64,000 nucleotides of DNA from Amycolatopsis bartoniae (GTDB lineage Bacteria > Actinomycetota > Actinomycetes > Mycobacteriales > Pseudonocardiaceae). Numbering within the stretch: position 1 is the stretch's first letter; each line of letters begins with the position of its first letter. This document shows, in pieces, positions 47,168 through 56,106 of this stretch. The stretch is taken from NCBI RefSeq assembly GCF_014191255.1, contig NZ_JACHWH010000012.1, positions 1 through 64,000 on the forward strand. The letters are read 5' to 3'. The notes below the pieces were generated by a model that did no database searches, had not been told where the DNA came from, and saw only the letters and a program-made list of their open reading frames with translations. The translations under genes and the position numbers were made by a program.

Positions 47168-48398
47168 GGTCCTGATCGTCGGTGCGGGCCAGTCCGGCCT
47201 CCAGCTCGCGCTGACGTTGCGGGAGCACGACTACGACGTCACCGTCATGTCCGCCCGCACGCCGGAGGAGATCCGGCGCGGCAAGGTGATGTCCACGCAG
47301 GCGATGTTCCACACCGCCCTGCAGCACGAACGCGACCACGGGCTGAACCTGTGGGAGGAGCAGACCGTCAACATCGACGGGCTCGGCGTCACGCTCGGGG
47401 ACCCCGAGGGCAACCCGGCGCTGAACTGGTTCGGGCTGCTGGACCACTACGCGCAGTCGGTGGACCAGCGGGTGAAGATGGCGGGCTGGCTGGACCTGCT
47501 GGAGCAGCGCGGCGGCAAGGTCGTCATCCACGGCGTCACCACCGCCGACCTCGACCGGCTGCCCGAGCACTACGACCTGGTGATCGTGGCCGCGGGCAAG
47601 GGCGAGCTGGTGCAGCTGTTCGACCGCGACCCGTCGCGTTCGCCGTACACGAAGCCGCAGCGCGCGCTGTCGCTGGTGTACGCGCACGGCGTGGGCCGAA
47701 GGCCCGAGCACCCGGAGCACGCGGGCGTGCGGTTCAACATCGCGCCCGGGGTCGGTGAGCTGTTCATGATCCCGGCGTTCACGCTGAGCGGCAACTGCGA
47801 CATCCTGTTCTTCGAAGGGATTCCGGGCGGTCCGCTGGACTGCTTCGCCGACCAGCCCGAGCCCGGCGAGTTCTTCGACCGGCTCCTTTCGCTGATCCGC
47901 CAGTACTTCCCGTGGGAGTACGAGCGCTGCCGCGGGGCGGAGCTGACCGACTCGAAGGCGACGCTCGCCGGCGGGTACACCCCCGTGGTGCGCCATCCGG
48001 TGGGCGAGCTGCCGTCGGGCGCGGCCGTGCTCGGGATGGCCGACGTGGTAGTGGCCAACGACCCGATCACCGGGCAGGGCTCCAACAACGCGTCGAAGTG
48101 CGCGGCGTCCTATTTGGACAGCATTCTGTCCCACGGGGACAAGCCGTTCGACCGCGCGTGGATGCAGGCCACGTTCGACCGCTACTGGGACGATGCCCAG
48201 TGGGCCACGGTCTGGACCAACGCGATGCTCCAGCCGCCGCCCCCGCACGTGCAGCAGATCCTCGGTGCGGCGCAGGCGAACCCCGTGGTGGCACGGCGGT
48301 TCGTCAACGGCTTCTCCGACCCCAGCGACTACCGGCACTGGCTGCTGGACCCGGCGAAGACCGAGGAGTACCTGGCGAGCGTGAGCAGCTCTTCCTGA
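47160..48398 (+). CDS. StyA-type FAD-dependent monooxygenase, copy 1
   Basis: A 412-residue flavoprotein of the styrene/indole monooxygenase oxygenase family. The FAD-binding GxGxxG is VGAGQSGLQLAL (residues 7-18), the second dinucleotide region is VIVAAGKGELVQLFDRDPSRSP, and a third FAD motif is GMADVVVANDPITGQGSNNA. No FMN/FAD reductase (StyB) gene is adjacent, so reduced flavin must come from elsewhere. It starts inside the end of the GTPase gene. It is a close paralogue of the next gene. In Streptomyces, conservons are often followed by cytochrome P450 genes; here the oxidase position holds this enzyme. Confidence 0.86.
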   Translation: MRKVLIVGAGQSGLQLALTLREHDYDVTVMSARTPEEIRRGKVMSTQAMFHTALQHERDHGLNLWEEQTVNIDGLGVTLGDPEGNPALNWFGLLDHYAQSVDQRVKMAGWLDLLEQRGGKVVIHGVTTADLDRLPEHYDLVIVAAGKGELVQLFDRDPSRSPYTKPQRALSLVYAHGVGRRPEHPEHAGVRFNIAPGVGELFMIPAFTLSGNCDILFFEGIPGGPLDCFADQPEPGEFFDRLLSLIRQYFPWEYERCRGAELTDSKATLAGGYTPVVRHPVGELPSGAAVLGMADVVVANDPITGQGSNNASKCAASYLDSILSHGDKPFDRAWMQATFDRYWDDAQWATVWTNAMLQPPPPHVQQILGAAQANPVVARRFVNGFSDPSDYRHWLLDPAKTEEYLASVSSSS

Positions 48399-48450
48399 CG
48401 ACCGGCGGTAGCGATAAGATCACTGCCGATCTGCCGGAAAGGGCTTTCTG

Positions 48451-49683
48451 ATGCGTAGGATCCTGATCGTCGGTGCGGGCCAGTCCGGGCTCCAGCTGGC
48501 GCTCACGTTGCGGGACCACGACTACGACGTCACGCTGATGTCGGCGAAGACACCGGACGAGATCCGGGCCGGCTGGGTCACCTCGACCCAGTGCATGTTC
48601 GCCGACTCGCTGGCCATCGAGCGCAAGCACGGGCTGAACCTGTGGGACGACGTCGCGCCGTTCGCCGGCGGCCAGGGCTTCTCGATGGGCCAGCCGGACG
48701 GCACACGCGTGCTGAACTGGATGGGCAAGTGGGAGGCCGGGCCCGCGCAGTCGGTGGACCAGCGGGTGAAGATGTCCACCTGGCTGGAGCTGCTGGAGGA
48801 GCGCGGCGGCAACGTGATCACCCACGGGGTGACCACGGCGGACCTGAACTCGCTGGCGCGCATGTACGACCTGGTGATCGTGGCCGCGGGCAAGGGCGAG
48901 CTGGTGCAGCTGTTCGACCGCGACCCGTCGCGTTCGCCGTTCACCAAGCCGCAGCGGGCGCTGTCGGTGTCCTATGTGCACGGTGTCCGGTCGCGGCCGG
49001 AGACACCCGGCGCGGTGGACGTGTGGGTGAACGTGGTGCCGGGGATCGGCGAGCACATCAGCATCCCGGGCTACACCCTGTCCGGGCCGTGCCAGATCCT
49101 CTACATGTCCGGCATCCCGGGCGGGCCGTTCGACGCGTTCGCCGACCGGCCCTCGCCGGACGAGCTGCTGCGACGGCAGCTGGAGCTGTTCAAGCAGTAC
49201 ATGCCGTGGGAGTACGAGCGCTACCGCGACGCGGAGCTGACCGACCCGAAGGGGGTGCTCACCGGAGGCTACCCGCCGGTGGTGCGGCACCCGGTGGGCG
49301 AGCTGCCGTCGGGCGGGCTCGTGCTCGGCATGGCCGACGTGGTGGTGGCCAACGACCCGATCACCGGGCAGGGCGCCAACAACGCGGCCAAGTGCGCGGA
49401 GTCGTACCTGGGCAGCATCCTGGCGCACGGCGACAAGCCGTTCGACCGGGACTTCATGCAGGCCACGTTCGACAAGTACTGGGAGTACGCGCAGCACGTC
49501 ACGCGGCTGACCAACACCATGCTGCTGCCGCCGCCGGAGCACATCCAGAAGATCCTCGGCGCGGCGCAGGAGCACGAGCAGGTCGCGAACCGCTTCGCCA
49601 ACGGCTACAACAACCCGCCGGACATGGCGGACTGGTTCTTCGACGCGGACAAGGCGGAGGCGTACCTGGCGAGCGTGGCCTGA
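48451..49683 (+). CDS. StyA-type FAD-dependent monooxygenase, copy 2
   Basis: A 410-residue paralogue of the preceding gene. The two share VGAGQSGLQLALTLR, AAGKGELVQLFDRDPSRSP, GGY.PVVRHPVGELPSG and NDPITGQG, and by eye about two thirds of positions agree, so this is a tandem duplication. Differences cluster in the first third (STQCMFADSLAIERKHG against STQAMFHTALQHERDHG) and in the substrate-facing region, which suggests divergence of substrate. The 52-base gap has TAAGAT as a possible -10 and GGAAAGGG as the ribosome site, so it may have its own promoter. Reductase partner unknown. Confidence 0.86.
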   Translation: MRRILIVGAGQSGLQLALTLRDHDYDVTLMSAKTPDEIRAGWVTSTQCMFADSLAIERKHGLNLWDDVAPFAGGQGFSMGQPDGTRVLNWMGKWEAGPAQSVDQRVKMSTWLELLEERGGNVITHGVTTADLNSLARMYDLVIVAAGKGELVQLFDRDPSRSPFTKPQRALSVSYVHGVRSRPETPGAVDVWVNVVPGIGEHISIPGYTLSGPCQILYMSGIPGGPFDAFADRPSPDELLRRQLELFKQYMPWEYERYRDAELTDPKGVLTGGYPPVVRHPVGELPSGGLVLGMADVVVANDPITGQGANNAAKCAESYLGSILAHGDKPFDRDFMQATFDKYWEYAQHVTRLTNTMLLPPPEHIQKILGAAQEHEQVANRFANGYNNPPDMADWFFDADKAEAYLASVA

Positions 49684-49694
49684 TTCCGTCTCGG

Positions 49695-49850
49695 CGGTTG
49701 AAGCGGCGGAGCCGCTTGCTGTGGGCCCTCAACCGGCACCGCTGCGGGTTCTCAGCGGTCTTCTCGCGAGGACAGCGCCTCCGTGGTGACCTGGCGGTCA
49801 TGAGGAGGCGATCCCGGAGCGAGAAGGCCGCTGAGGTTCCGCCACCCGCA
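49695..49850. repeat. Hairpin-rich intergenic element, about 156 bases
   Basis: Two structured units follow the second monooxygenase gene. Unit 1: CGGTTG (49695-49700) pairs with CAACCG (49730-49735) and encloses AAGCGGC-GGA-GCCGCTT (49701-49717). Unit 2 is a long hairpin: TGCGGGT (49743-49749) with ACCCGCA (49844-49850); a 17-base arm at 49751-49767 with 49819-49835 (all pairs formed, one G-U); CGCCTCC (49776-49782) with GGAGGCG (49804-49810); and TGACC-TGGC-GGTCA at the tip (49787-49800). There is no U tract. I suspect a dispersed palindromic element of this genus. Confidence 0.75.
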
Positions 49851-49885
49851 CCGCTACGCAAGCCCTGACTGGTGCATCTTCATCT

Positions 49886-50215
49886 TCAGCGCGGCGCGTA
49901 CATGATGACGGCGACGCCGGCGAGGCAGAGCAGGGCGCCGAGGACGTCGAAGCGGTCCGGCCGGTAGCCGTCGGCGAGCACGCCCCAGGCGAGCGACCCA
50001 GCGACGAACACCCCGCCGTACGCGGCGAGGATCCGGCCGAAGTGCGCGTCGGGCTGCAGGGTCGCCACGAACCCGTACACGCCGAGCGCGAGCACCCCGG
50101 CGCCGATCCAGGCCCAGCCGCGGTGCTCGCGCACGCCCTGCCACACCAGCCACGCCCCGCCGATCTCGAACACCGCCGCGAGCACGAACAGCACCATCGA
50201 CCGAGCCACCGTCAC
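49886..50215 (-). CDS. YnfA/UPF0060 family small membrane protein
   Basis: A 109-residue protein with four hydrophobic segments of the small-transporter fold: [62 protein letters not shown] and [20 protein letters not shown]. The FEIGG and [10 protein letters not shown] signatures match YnfA, which is related to small multidrug-type transporters; the natural substrate is unknown. GTG 50215 is the likely start. It is divergent from the protease gene at 50299. Confidence 0.9.
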   Translation of the reverse strand: MTVARSMVLFVLAAVFEIGGAWLVWQGVREHRGWAWIGAGVLALGVYGFVATLQPDAHFGRILAAYGGVFVAGSLAWGVLADGYRPDRFDVLGALLCLAGVAVIMYAPR

Positions 50216-50298
50216 GCCCGGTATCTTCCCAGCACCTTCTCAGGGTTTTCACGGTCGCCCCGAAGGCGGTTCTCAGGCCCCGCGGGTTTCCTGGTGCC

Positions 50299-51477
50299 AT
50301 GAGCTACTACCCGCCGCCTCCGCCGCAGCGCACCGCGGGCCCGCTGCGCACGCTCGGCCTCGTGCTGGGCGCCCTCGCGCTGACCCTGCTCGTCGGCGCC
50401 GGGTTCTTCGTCGGCAGCCTGCACCACACGTCCTCGAACCGCTCGCTCGGCCTCGCCCCGGACAGCGGGACCAGCCAGAACACCGGCACCAGCGTGCAGT
50501 CCCTCGACGCCGGCGCGGTCGCCGAGAAGGTCGACCCTGGCCTGGTCGACGTCAACACCACGCTGGGCTACCAGAACGCGCAGGCCGCGGGCACCGGCAT
50601 GGTGCTCACGGCCGACGGGATCGTGCTCACCAACAACCACGTCGTGGAGGGCGCGACCAGCATCTCGGTCACCGACATCGGCAACGGGAAGACCTACCAG
50701 GCGACCGTGCTCGGCTACGACCGCACCGAGGACGTCGCGGTGCTGCAGCTGAAGGGCGCCTCCGGCCTCAAGACCATCACCGCCGCGGACTCGTCGAAGG
50801 TCGCCGTCGGGGACGCGGTCGTCGGGATCGGGAACGCGGGCGGCACCGGCGGCACGCCGAGCGTCGCGGCGGGCACCGTGACCGCACTGGACCAGTCCAT
50901 CACCGCGAGCGACGAGTCGAGCGGCAGCTCCGAACAGCTCGAAGGGCTGATCCAGGTCAACGCGAACATCCAGTCCGGTGACTCCGGTGGCGCGCTGGCG
51001 AACAGCAACGGCCAGGTGGTCGGCATGAACACCGCCGCCTCCACCGGCTACCAGTTCGGCGGCGGGCGCGCGGGCCACCGTGGCGAGCAAAGCCAGCAGC
51101 AGAGCCAGAGCGCCGGCGCCACGGGCTACGCGATCCCGATCAACCAGGCGCTGGGCATCGCCACGCAGATCGAGGCGGGCAACGCCTCGAACACCGTGCA
51201 CATCGGCAGCTCGGCCTTCCTCGGGGTGTCGGTCACCGACTCACAGGAGGGCGCCGTCGTCCAGCAGGTCGTGTCCGGCGCGCCCGCCGAAGAGGCCGGG
51301 CTGGCCGCGGGCGACGTCCTCACCGGGATCAACGGCAAGACCGTCGACTCGGCCACCACGCTGACCACGCTCATGGACGGCTTCCACCCCGGCGACAAGG
51401 TGACGCTCACGTGGACCGACCAGAGCGGCGCCGCGCAGAGCGGCACGGTGACGCTCGCCGACGGCCCGGTGGGCTGA
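50299..51477 (+). CDS. HtrA/DegP-like membrane-anchored serine protease with PDZ domain
   Basis: A 392-residue S1C protease. A short Pro-rich cytoplasmic tail precedes one membrane helix (about residues 18-40), with the rest outside. The triad is His in NNHVV (about 115), Asp in TEDVAVL (about 148) and Ser in IQSGDSGGALA (about 231). A Gly/Gln-rich insertion lies before the last protease strand. A C-terminal PDZ domain (about 300-385, FLGVSVTDSQEG; GLAAGDVLTGINGK) follows. It is a PepD/HtrA-type envelope quality-control protease. Confidence 0.93.
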   Translation: MSYYPPPPPQRTAGPLRTLGLVLGALALTLLVGAGFFVGSLHHTSSNRSLGLAPDSGTSQNTGTSVQSLDAGAVAEKVDPGLVDVNTTLGYQNAQAAGTGMVLTADGIVLTNNHVVEGATSISVTDIGNGKTYQATVLGYDRTEDVAVLQLKGASGLKTITAADSSKVAVGDAVVGIGNAGGTGGTPSVAAGTVTALDQSITASDESSGSSEQLEGLIQVNANIQSGDSGGALANSNGQVVGMNTAASTGYQFGGGRAGHRGEQSQQQSQSAGATGYAIPINQALGIATQIEAGNASNTVHIGSSAFLGVSVTDSQEGAVVQQVVSGAPAEEAGLAAGDVLTGINGKTVDSATTLTTLMDGFHPGDKVTLTWTDQSGAAQSGTVTLADGPVG

Positions 51478-51515
51478 GCGCGCATCGAAGCCCGGCCCGG
51501 GGGTATGCGGAAGCC

Positions 51516-52343
51516 ATGACGCACACCGCACCCCTCCCCCAGGACCAGGCGGGCCGGCCGCGGACGGCCATCGTCACCGGCTCGGACTCCGGCATCGGCC
51601 GCGCGATCGCCGCCGCCCTCGGGGGCGGCGGCGTCGACGTGGGCATCACCTACCACTCCGACGCCGACGGCGCCCGGGACACGGCCGAGGAGGTCCGGCG
51701 GCTCGGCGCCCGCGCCGAGGTCCGCCACCTCGACCTCACCGACCTGCCTGCCGCGGCCGCCGCGGTCGACGAGCTCGCCGACGCGCTCGGCGGGGTCGAC
51801 GTGCTGGTCAACTGCGCGGGCACCGGCACCCGCACGCCCGCGCTGGAGATGGACTTCGCCACGTGGCGCCAGGTGATCGACGTCGACCTGCACGGCGCTT
51901 TCCTGTGCGCGCAACGGGCCGCCCGCCGGATGATCGACGCCGGACGGGGCGGCCGGATCGTCAACATCACCAGCGTTCACGAGCACGCACCACGCGTCGG
52001 CGCCGCGCCCTACTGCGCGGCGAAGGCCGGGGTGGGCATGCTGACCAAGGTCCTCGCGCTCGAACTGGCCGAGCACGGCATCACGGTGAACTCCGTGGCG
52101 CCCGGCGAGATCTCCACGCCGATGACGGGACAGACCGACGCCGACCCGAGCGACCAGAAACGTCCGGGCGTGCCCCTGGGCCGCACGGGTGACGCGCGCG
52201 AAGTGGCCGCCGTGGTCGCGTTCCTCACCAGCCCGGCGGCGAGCTACGTCACCGGCGCGTCCTACGTCGTCGACGGCGGGATGCTGCTGATGGGACCGCA
52301 GGGCGCGAGCGGACTGCCGGACGACTCCTGGCGCGAGGGCTGA
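51516..52343 (+). CDS. Short-chain dehydrogenase/reductase
   Basis: A 275-residue SDR. Cofactor motif [12 protein letters not shown] (about residue 21), NCAGTG, catalytic Ser in VNITSVHEH, and YCAAKAG with Tyr and Lys. The fold ends with the [16 protein letters not shown] pattern common to glucose-1-dehydrogenase-like SDRs. The cofactor and substrate are unknown. It lies downstream of the protease and upstream of the beta-propeller gene with no clear functional tie. Confidence 0.88.
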   Translation: MTHTAPLPQDQAGRPRTAIVTGSDSGIGRAIAAALGGGGVDVGITYHSDADGARDTAEEVRRLGARAEVRHLDLTDLPAAAAAVDELADALGGVDVLVNCAGTGTRTPALEMDFATWRQVIDVDLHGAFLCAQRAARRMIDAGRGGRIVNITSVHEHAPRVGAAPYCAAKAGVGMLTKVLALELAEHGITVNSVAPGEISTPMTGQTDADPSDQKRPGVPLGRTGDAREVAAVVAFLTSPAASYVTGASYVVDGGMLLMGPQGASGLPDDSWREG

Positions 52344-52416
52344 CAGCGCAAGATTGGAGAAGACTCCCGCTCCCCCGCCGCCTAACGTGGACGCACCAGC
52401 GGCGGAAGGAACGGCC

Positions 52417-53532
52417 ATGACGGGTGTACGGGTGCTGGTCGGCACGCGCAAGGGTGCGTTCGTGCTGACCTCCGACGGCACGCGGCGGCAGTGGCAGGTC
52501 GAAGGCCCCCACTTCGCGGGCTGGGAGGTGTACCACTTCACCGGCTCTCCCGCCGATCCGCAGCGGTTGTTCGCCTCGCAGTCCACGAGCTGGTTCGGGC
52601 AGCTGATCCAGCGCTCGGACGACGGCGGGCGGACGTGGCGGCCGGTGGGCAACACGTTCACCTACGAGGGCACACCCGGCACCCACCAGTGGTACGACGG
52701 CACCCCGCACCCGTGGGAGTTCGCCCGCGTGTGGCACCTCGAACCCTCGCCCACCGATCCGGACCTGGTGTACGCCGGCGTGGAGGACGCCGCGCTGTTC
52801 CGGTCCGTCGACGGTGCGCAGTCCTGGCAGGAGCTGCCGGGGCTGCGCACCCACGGCTCGGGGCCCTCGTGGCAGCCGGGCGCGGGCGGGATGTGCCTGC
52901 ACACCATCAAGCTGGACCCGGCCAACCCGGAGCGGATCTACGCGGCGATCTCGGCGGCGGGCGCGTTCCGCAGCGACGACACCGGCAAGACGTGGCAGGC
53001 GATCAACCACGGGCTGCGCTCGGAGGGCATTCCGGACCCGGACGCCGAGGTGGGGCACTGCGTGCACCGGCTCGCCCAGCACCCGGCGCGGCCGGACACG
53101 CTGTACATGCAGAAGCACTGGGACGTGATGCGCACCGACGACGCCGGGGAGAACTGGCGCGAGATCAGCGGGGACCTGCCGACGGACTTCGGGTTCGCGA
53201 TCGACGTGCACGCGCACGACCCGGACACCGTGTACGTGGTGCCGATCAAGAGCGACTCCGAGCACTTCCCGCCGGACGGGCGGCTGCGCGTGTACCGCAG
53301 CCGCCGCGGCGGCGACGAGTGGGAGCCGCTCGCGAACGGGCTGCCACAGGAACACTGCTACGTCAACGTGCTGCGGGACGCGATGGCCGTGGACCGCCTC
53401 GACGACTGCGGGGTGTACTTCGGCACCACCGGCGGGCAGGTGTACGGCTCGGCCGACGGCGGGGACAGCTGGGCGCCGATCGTGCGGGACCTGCCCGCGG
53501 TCCTGTCGGTCGAAGTCCAGACGCTGCCGTGA
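52417..53532 (+). CDS. Cytoplasmic BNR-repeat beta-propeller (sialidase/Ycf48-like)
   Basis: A 371-residue protein with repeated BNR/Asp-box elements ([56 protein letters not shown]) that form a beta-propeller. It has no signal peptide, and the RIP arginine of catalytic sialidases is not seen, so it is more likely a binding or scaffold protein than a sialidase. GGAAGGAA precedes ATG 52417. The MoaD-like gene overlaps its stop (GTGA), a pairing I recall from other bacteria but whose role is not established. Confidence 0.8.
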   Translation: MTGVRVLVGTRKGAFVLTSDGTRRQWQVEGPHFAGWEVYHFTGSPADPQRLFASQSTSWFGQLIQRSDDGGRTWRPVGNTFTYEGTPGTHQWYDGTPHPWEFARVWHLEPSPTDPDLVYAGVEDAALFRSVDGAQSWQELPGLRTHGSGPSWQPGAGGMCLHTIKLDPANPERIYAAISAAGAFRSDDTGKTWQAINHGLRSEGIPDPDAEVGHCVHRLAQHPARPDTLYMQKHWDVMRTDDAGENWREISGDLPTDFGFAIDVHAHDPDTVYVVPIKSDSEHFPPDGRLRVYRSRRGGDEWEPLANGLPQEHCYVNVLRDAMAVDRLDDCGVYFGTTGGQVYGSADGGDSWAPIVRDLPAVLSVEVQTLP

Positions 53533-53825
53533 TCCGCGTCCACCTGCCCGCGCACCTGCGCACGCTCGCGCGGATCGACGGCGAGGTGGGGCTGGAGCTG
53601 GCCGGTCCGGTGACGCAGCGGGCCGTGCTCGACGCGCTGGAGGCGCGGTACCCCGCGTTGCGCGGGACGATCCGCGACCAGCGCACGCACCGGCGCCGGG
53701 CCTTCGTGCGGTTCTTCGCGTGCGAGCAGGACCTGTCGCACGAGCCGCCGGACGCTCCCCTGCCCGAGCGCGTGGTCAGCGGGGATGAGCCCTTCCTCGT
53801 CGTGGGCGCCATGGCGGGCGGCTGA
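53529..53825 (+). CDS. MoaD/ThiS-family ubiquitin-like protein
   Basis: A 98-residue beta-grasp protein. It starts [42 protein letters not shown], a MoaD-type pattern, and ends in VVGAMAGG, with the C-terminal Gly-Gly that MoaD and ThiS use for adenylation and thiocarboxylate formation. It is coupled to the beta-propeller gene by a four-base overlap. No E1-like enzyme, MoaE or ThiG is nearby, so a molybdopterin role is doubtful. Sulfur transfer or protein conjugation with the propeller as partner is speculative. Confidence 0.84.
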   Translation: MIRVHLPAHLRTLARIDGEVGLELAGPVTQRAVLDALEARYPALRGTIRDQRTHRRRAFVRFFACEQDLSHEPPDAPLPERVVSGDEPFLVVGAMAGG

Positions 53826-53839
53826 AATAAACTGGGGTC

Positions 53840-54373
53840 GTGGCGAGACCCAGCAGCACAGTGGTGGTCGTGGCGGGCGAAGGCGCGGCGGAGATCCTGC
53901 CGCGGCTGGACGGGCTGGCGAACGTCCGCGCCGCGCCCGCCGGGAACGCCGAGGACGCGAGCCGCCTAGTGGCGCAGTCGCACGCCGCGTACGTGGTGCA
54001 CGACGCCGACCCGCTGGCGGACGTCGCGGCGGCGTGGGCGGGGTTCTTCGACCGGCAGGACCCGGCGGGCACGCTGGAGGTCGCGGTCGAGGCCGCGCTT
54101 GCCGGGCTGCGGTGGGGAACCGTGCAGCTACCGGACTACTACGTCGTGCTCGACCCGGAATCCCTTCCGGCGACGCGGAAACACTGGTGGCTCGGCGTGC
54201 TCGCGGGTGTCTCCCCGAGCCGCGTGATCCCGGCGCGGGCGAGCGCGGGCGCGGTGGCGGACGTGCTGTCGCGGCTGCCGTCGGGACGGTGGTGGCCGGA
54301 GCCGCCGGACGAGTGGCTGCGGGGACTGGGCCGGGCGGTGCCGGATCGTGTGGGCGTACCGGGCTCCGCCTGA
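53840..54373 (+). CDS. Hypothetical actinobacterial protein
   Basis: A 177-residue protein. It begins with a Rossmann-like STVVVVAGEGAAEILPRLDGLANVRAAPAGN and later has GFFDRQDPAGTLEVAVEAALAGL, with a Trp-rich C-terminus (GRWWPEPPDEWLRGLG). I do not recognise a domain and see no catalytic motif. TAAACT is six bases before GTG 53840, so it has a likely leaderless promoter of its own despite the closeness of the MoaD-like gene. Codon use is ordinary for the window. Confidence 0.7.
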   Translation: MARPSSTVVVVAGEGAAEILPRLDGLANVRAAPAGNAEDASRLVAQSHAAYVVHDADPLADVAAAWAGFFDRQDPAGTLEVAVEAALAGLRWGTVQLPDYYVVLDPESLPATRKHWWLGVLAGVSPSRVIPARASAGAVADVLSRLPSGRWWPEPPDEWLRGLGRAVPDRVGVPGSA

Positions 54374-54458
54374 GGTTTGTACGCGTTTTGTGCGGGCGGT
54401 CCCGACGATGAGGCCGCCCGGGGGAACCTCCCGGGCCTTTCCACGAAGGGATCCCGCT

Positions 54459-55943
54459 ATGAGACTCCGGACCGTGGCCGGCGCGTGCGTCGCGCTGCTG
54501 GCCCCGTTCGTCACCCTGGCCGCCCCGGCGGCGCCCGCGCAGGCGGCGGTGTCGAACACCGTGATCTTCCAGGAGAACACCGACGGGCACGACTGCTATC
54601 GCATCCCGTCCATCGTGAAGGCGAAGAACGGCGATCTCCTCGCGTTCGCCGAGGCCCGCAACGGCGGTGCGAGCTTCTGCAACGACCTGGGCGAGATCGA
54701 CCTGGTCATGAAGCGGTCCACCGACGGCGGCAAGACGTGGGGCGCGCAGCAGACGGTCATCAAGGCGAACGGCGACACCAAGGGCAACCCGGCCCCGATC
54801 GTGATCCCGTCGACGGGCCGGATCGTGCTGCTGTCGACGATGCAGTGCTACACGAACCCGTCGTGCGGCCGGATTCCGCGCGTGCAGTGGAGTGACGACA
54901 ACGGCGCGACGTGGAACGCGCCGAAGGTCCTGACCACCGAGCTGGGTTTCGCGTCGGCACCCGGCTGGCTGGCGACGGGCCCGGCGCACGGCCTGGTGCT
55001 CACCCGGGGGGAGCACGCAGGGCGGCTGGTCGCCGGGATGAGCTACAAGATCGGCTCGCAGAACTCGGGTTCGATCATCTACAGCGACGACCAGGGCGTG
55101 ACGTGGCACCGCGGGGCGACGGACTCCCCGGCCACCACGGCGCTGAACCCGCAGGAGATCAGCCTCGTCGAACTGGCCGACGGCCGCATCTACGCGGCGG
55201 CGCGCAATGACGCCAACGACGACAACAAGTGCCTCGACGACGGCACGAAGAACCGGGCGTACGCCATCAGTTCCGATGGTGGTGCCACGTTCTCGCAGAA
55301 GTTCACCTACGAGCCGGACCTGATCACGCCGGTCGTGCAGAGCTCGGTGGTGCGGATGAGCGCGACCGACCAGGGCGGGGCGTACGACCGGATCCTGTTC
55401 GCCGGTCCGTCCACTTGCGACCGTCGCAAGGAGCTGGTGGTGCACTCGTCGTTCGACGAAGGCGGGAACTGGACGAGCAAGGGCAGCAGCGTCCTGGTGT
55501 GGGACCAGGATGCGGCATACTCGGACATGGTGCAGCTGAGCCAAAGTTCGGTCGGCGTGATGTACGAGGCGGGCCCCGAGTACAACGCGAGCGCCTCCAT
55601 CCGGTATTCGGTGGTGACGGAAGCGATGCTGGGCGCCCCGGCCTGCGGGGCGGGTTACAGTGTGATCGACCAGCAGGCCCTGGGCACGGCGGGCACGGTT
55701 TACCTGTCCTACAACGCTTCGACGGGCAAGAACTGCGTGTCCACGATGAAGAAGACGAGTGTCGGTACGCCGAGCGCCACGTCAGCGTTCCTCCAGGTCG
55801 AGGACGGTACGCGCGTCACGGACTCGGGCAACTTCTCCTACTACGCGGGCCCGGTGACCGCCGGCGCGGCCGGCAAGTGCGTCCAATGGGGCGGCAGCGC
55901 AGGAACGAACAGCTACACCAGCCCAATGGAACACTGCGGCTAA
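54459..55943 (+). CDS. Secreted exo-alpha-sialidase (GH33)
   Basis: A 494-residue secreted sialidase. A signal peptide (about 30 residues, ending AQAA) precedes a six-bladed propeller. The RIP motif is in CYRIPSIVKA and four Asp boxes are visible (STDGGKTW, SDDNGATW, SDDQGVTW, SSDGGATF). Arg residues of the triad (RIP, RRKEL region) and an acidic/tyrosine pair are expected from family knowledge. It should release terminal sialic acids outside the cell. The last 90 residues may form a small extra beta domain. ATG 54459 follows GAAGGGA. A strong terminator follows. Confidence 0.9.
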   Translation: MRLRTVAGACVALLAPFVTLAAPAAPAQAAVSNTVIFQENTDGHDCYRIPSIVKAKNGDLLAFAEARNGGASFCNDLGEIDLVMKRSTDGGKTWGAQQTVIKANGDTKGNPAPIVIPSTGRIVLLSTMQCYTNPSCGRIPRVQWSDDNGATWNAPKVLTTELGFASAPGWLATGPAHGLVLTRGEHAGRLVAGMSYKIGSQNSGSIIYSDDQGVTWHRGATDSPATTALNPQEISLVELADGRIYAAARNDANDDNKCLDDGTKNRAYAISSDGGATFSQKFTYEPDLITPVVQSSVVRMSATDQGGAYDRILFAGPSTCDRRKELVVHSSFDEGGNWTSKGSSVLVWDQDAAYSDMVQLSQSSVGVMYEAGPEYNASASIRYSVVTEAMLGAPACGAGYSVIDQQALGTAGTVYLSYNASTGKNCVSTMKKTSVGTPSATSAFLQVEDGTRVTDSGNFSYYAGPVTAGAAGKCVQWGGSAGTNSYTSPMEHCG

Positions 55944-55955
55944 CACCACGCACAC

Positions 55956-55989
55956 AAAGCCCGCCACACAACGCCGTGTGGCGGGCTTT
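55956..55989. terminator. Rho-independent terminator (14-base stem)
   Basis: AAAGCCCGCCACAC pairs perfectly with GTGTGGCGGGCTTT across AACGCC. U runs occur on both strands, so it can terminate the sialidase transcript and, in the other direction, transcripts coming from the IS110 side. Confidence 0.93.
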
Positions 55990-56106
55990 CCCTTTCACCC
56001 CATCTGGCACCCGGCAACGCGATAACCCTGACCACTACCCAGACCTCCCCCGTCCCCGATCCCCAGCCGCCTTAGCAGTTGACTCGCCGTGATGCTCCTA
56101 TGGTTG

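Noticed and set aside
54459-55943. Sialidase as part of a sialic acid catabolic operon
   Set aside because: No nanA, nanE, nanK or sialic acid transporter genes lie nearby, and a terminator closes the gene.
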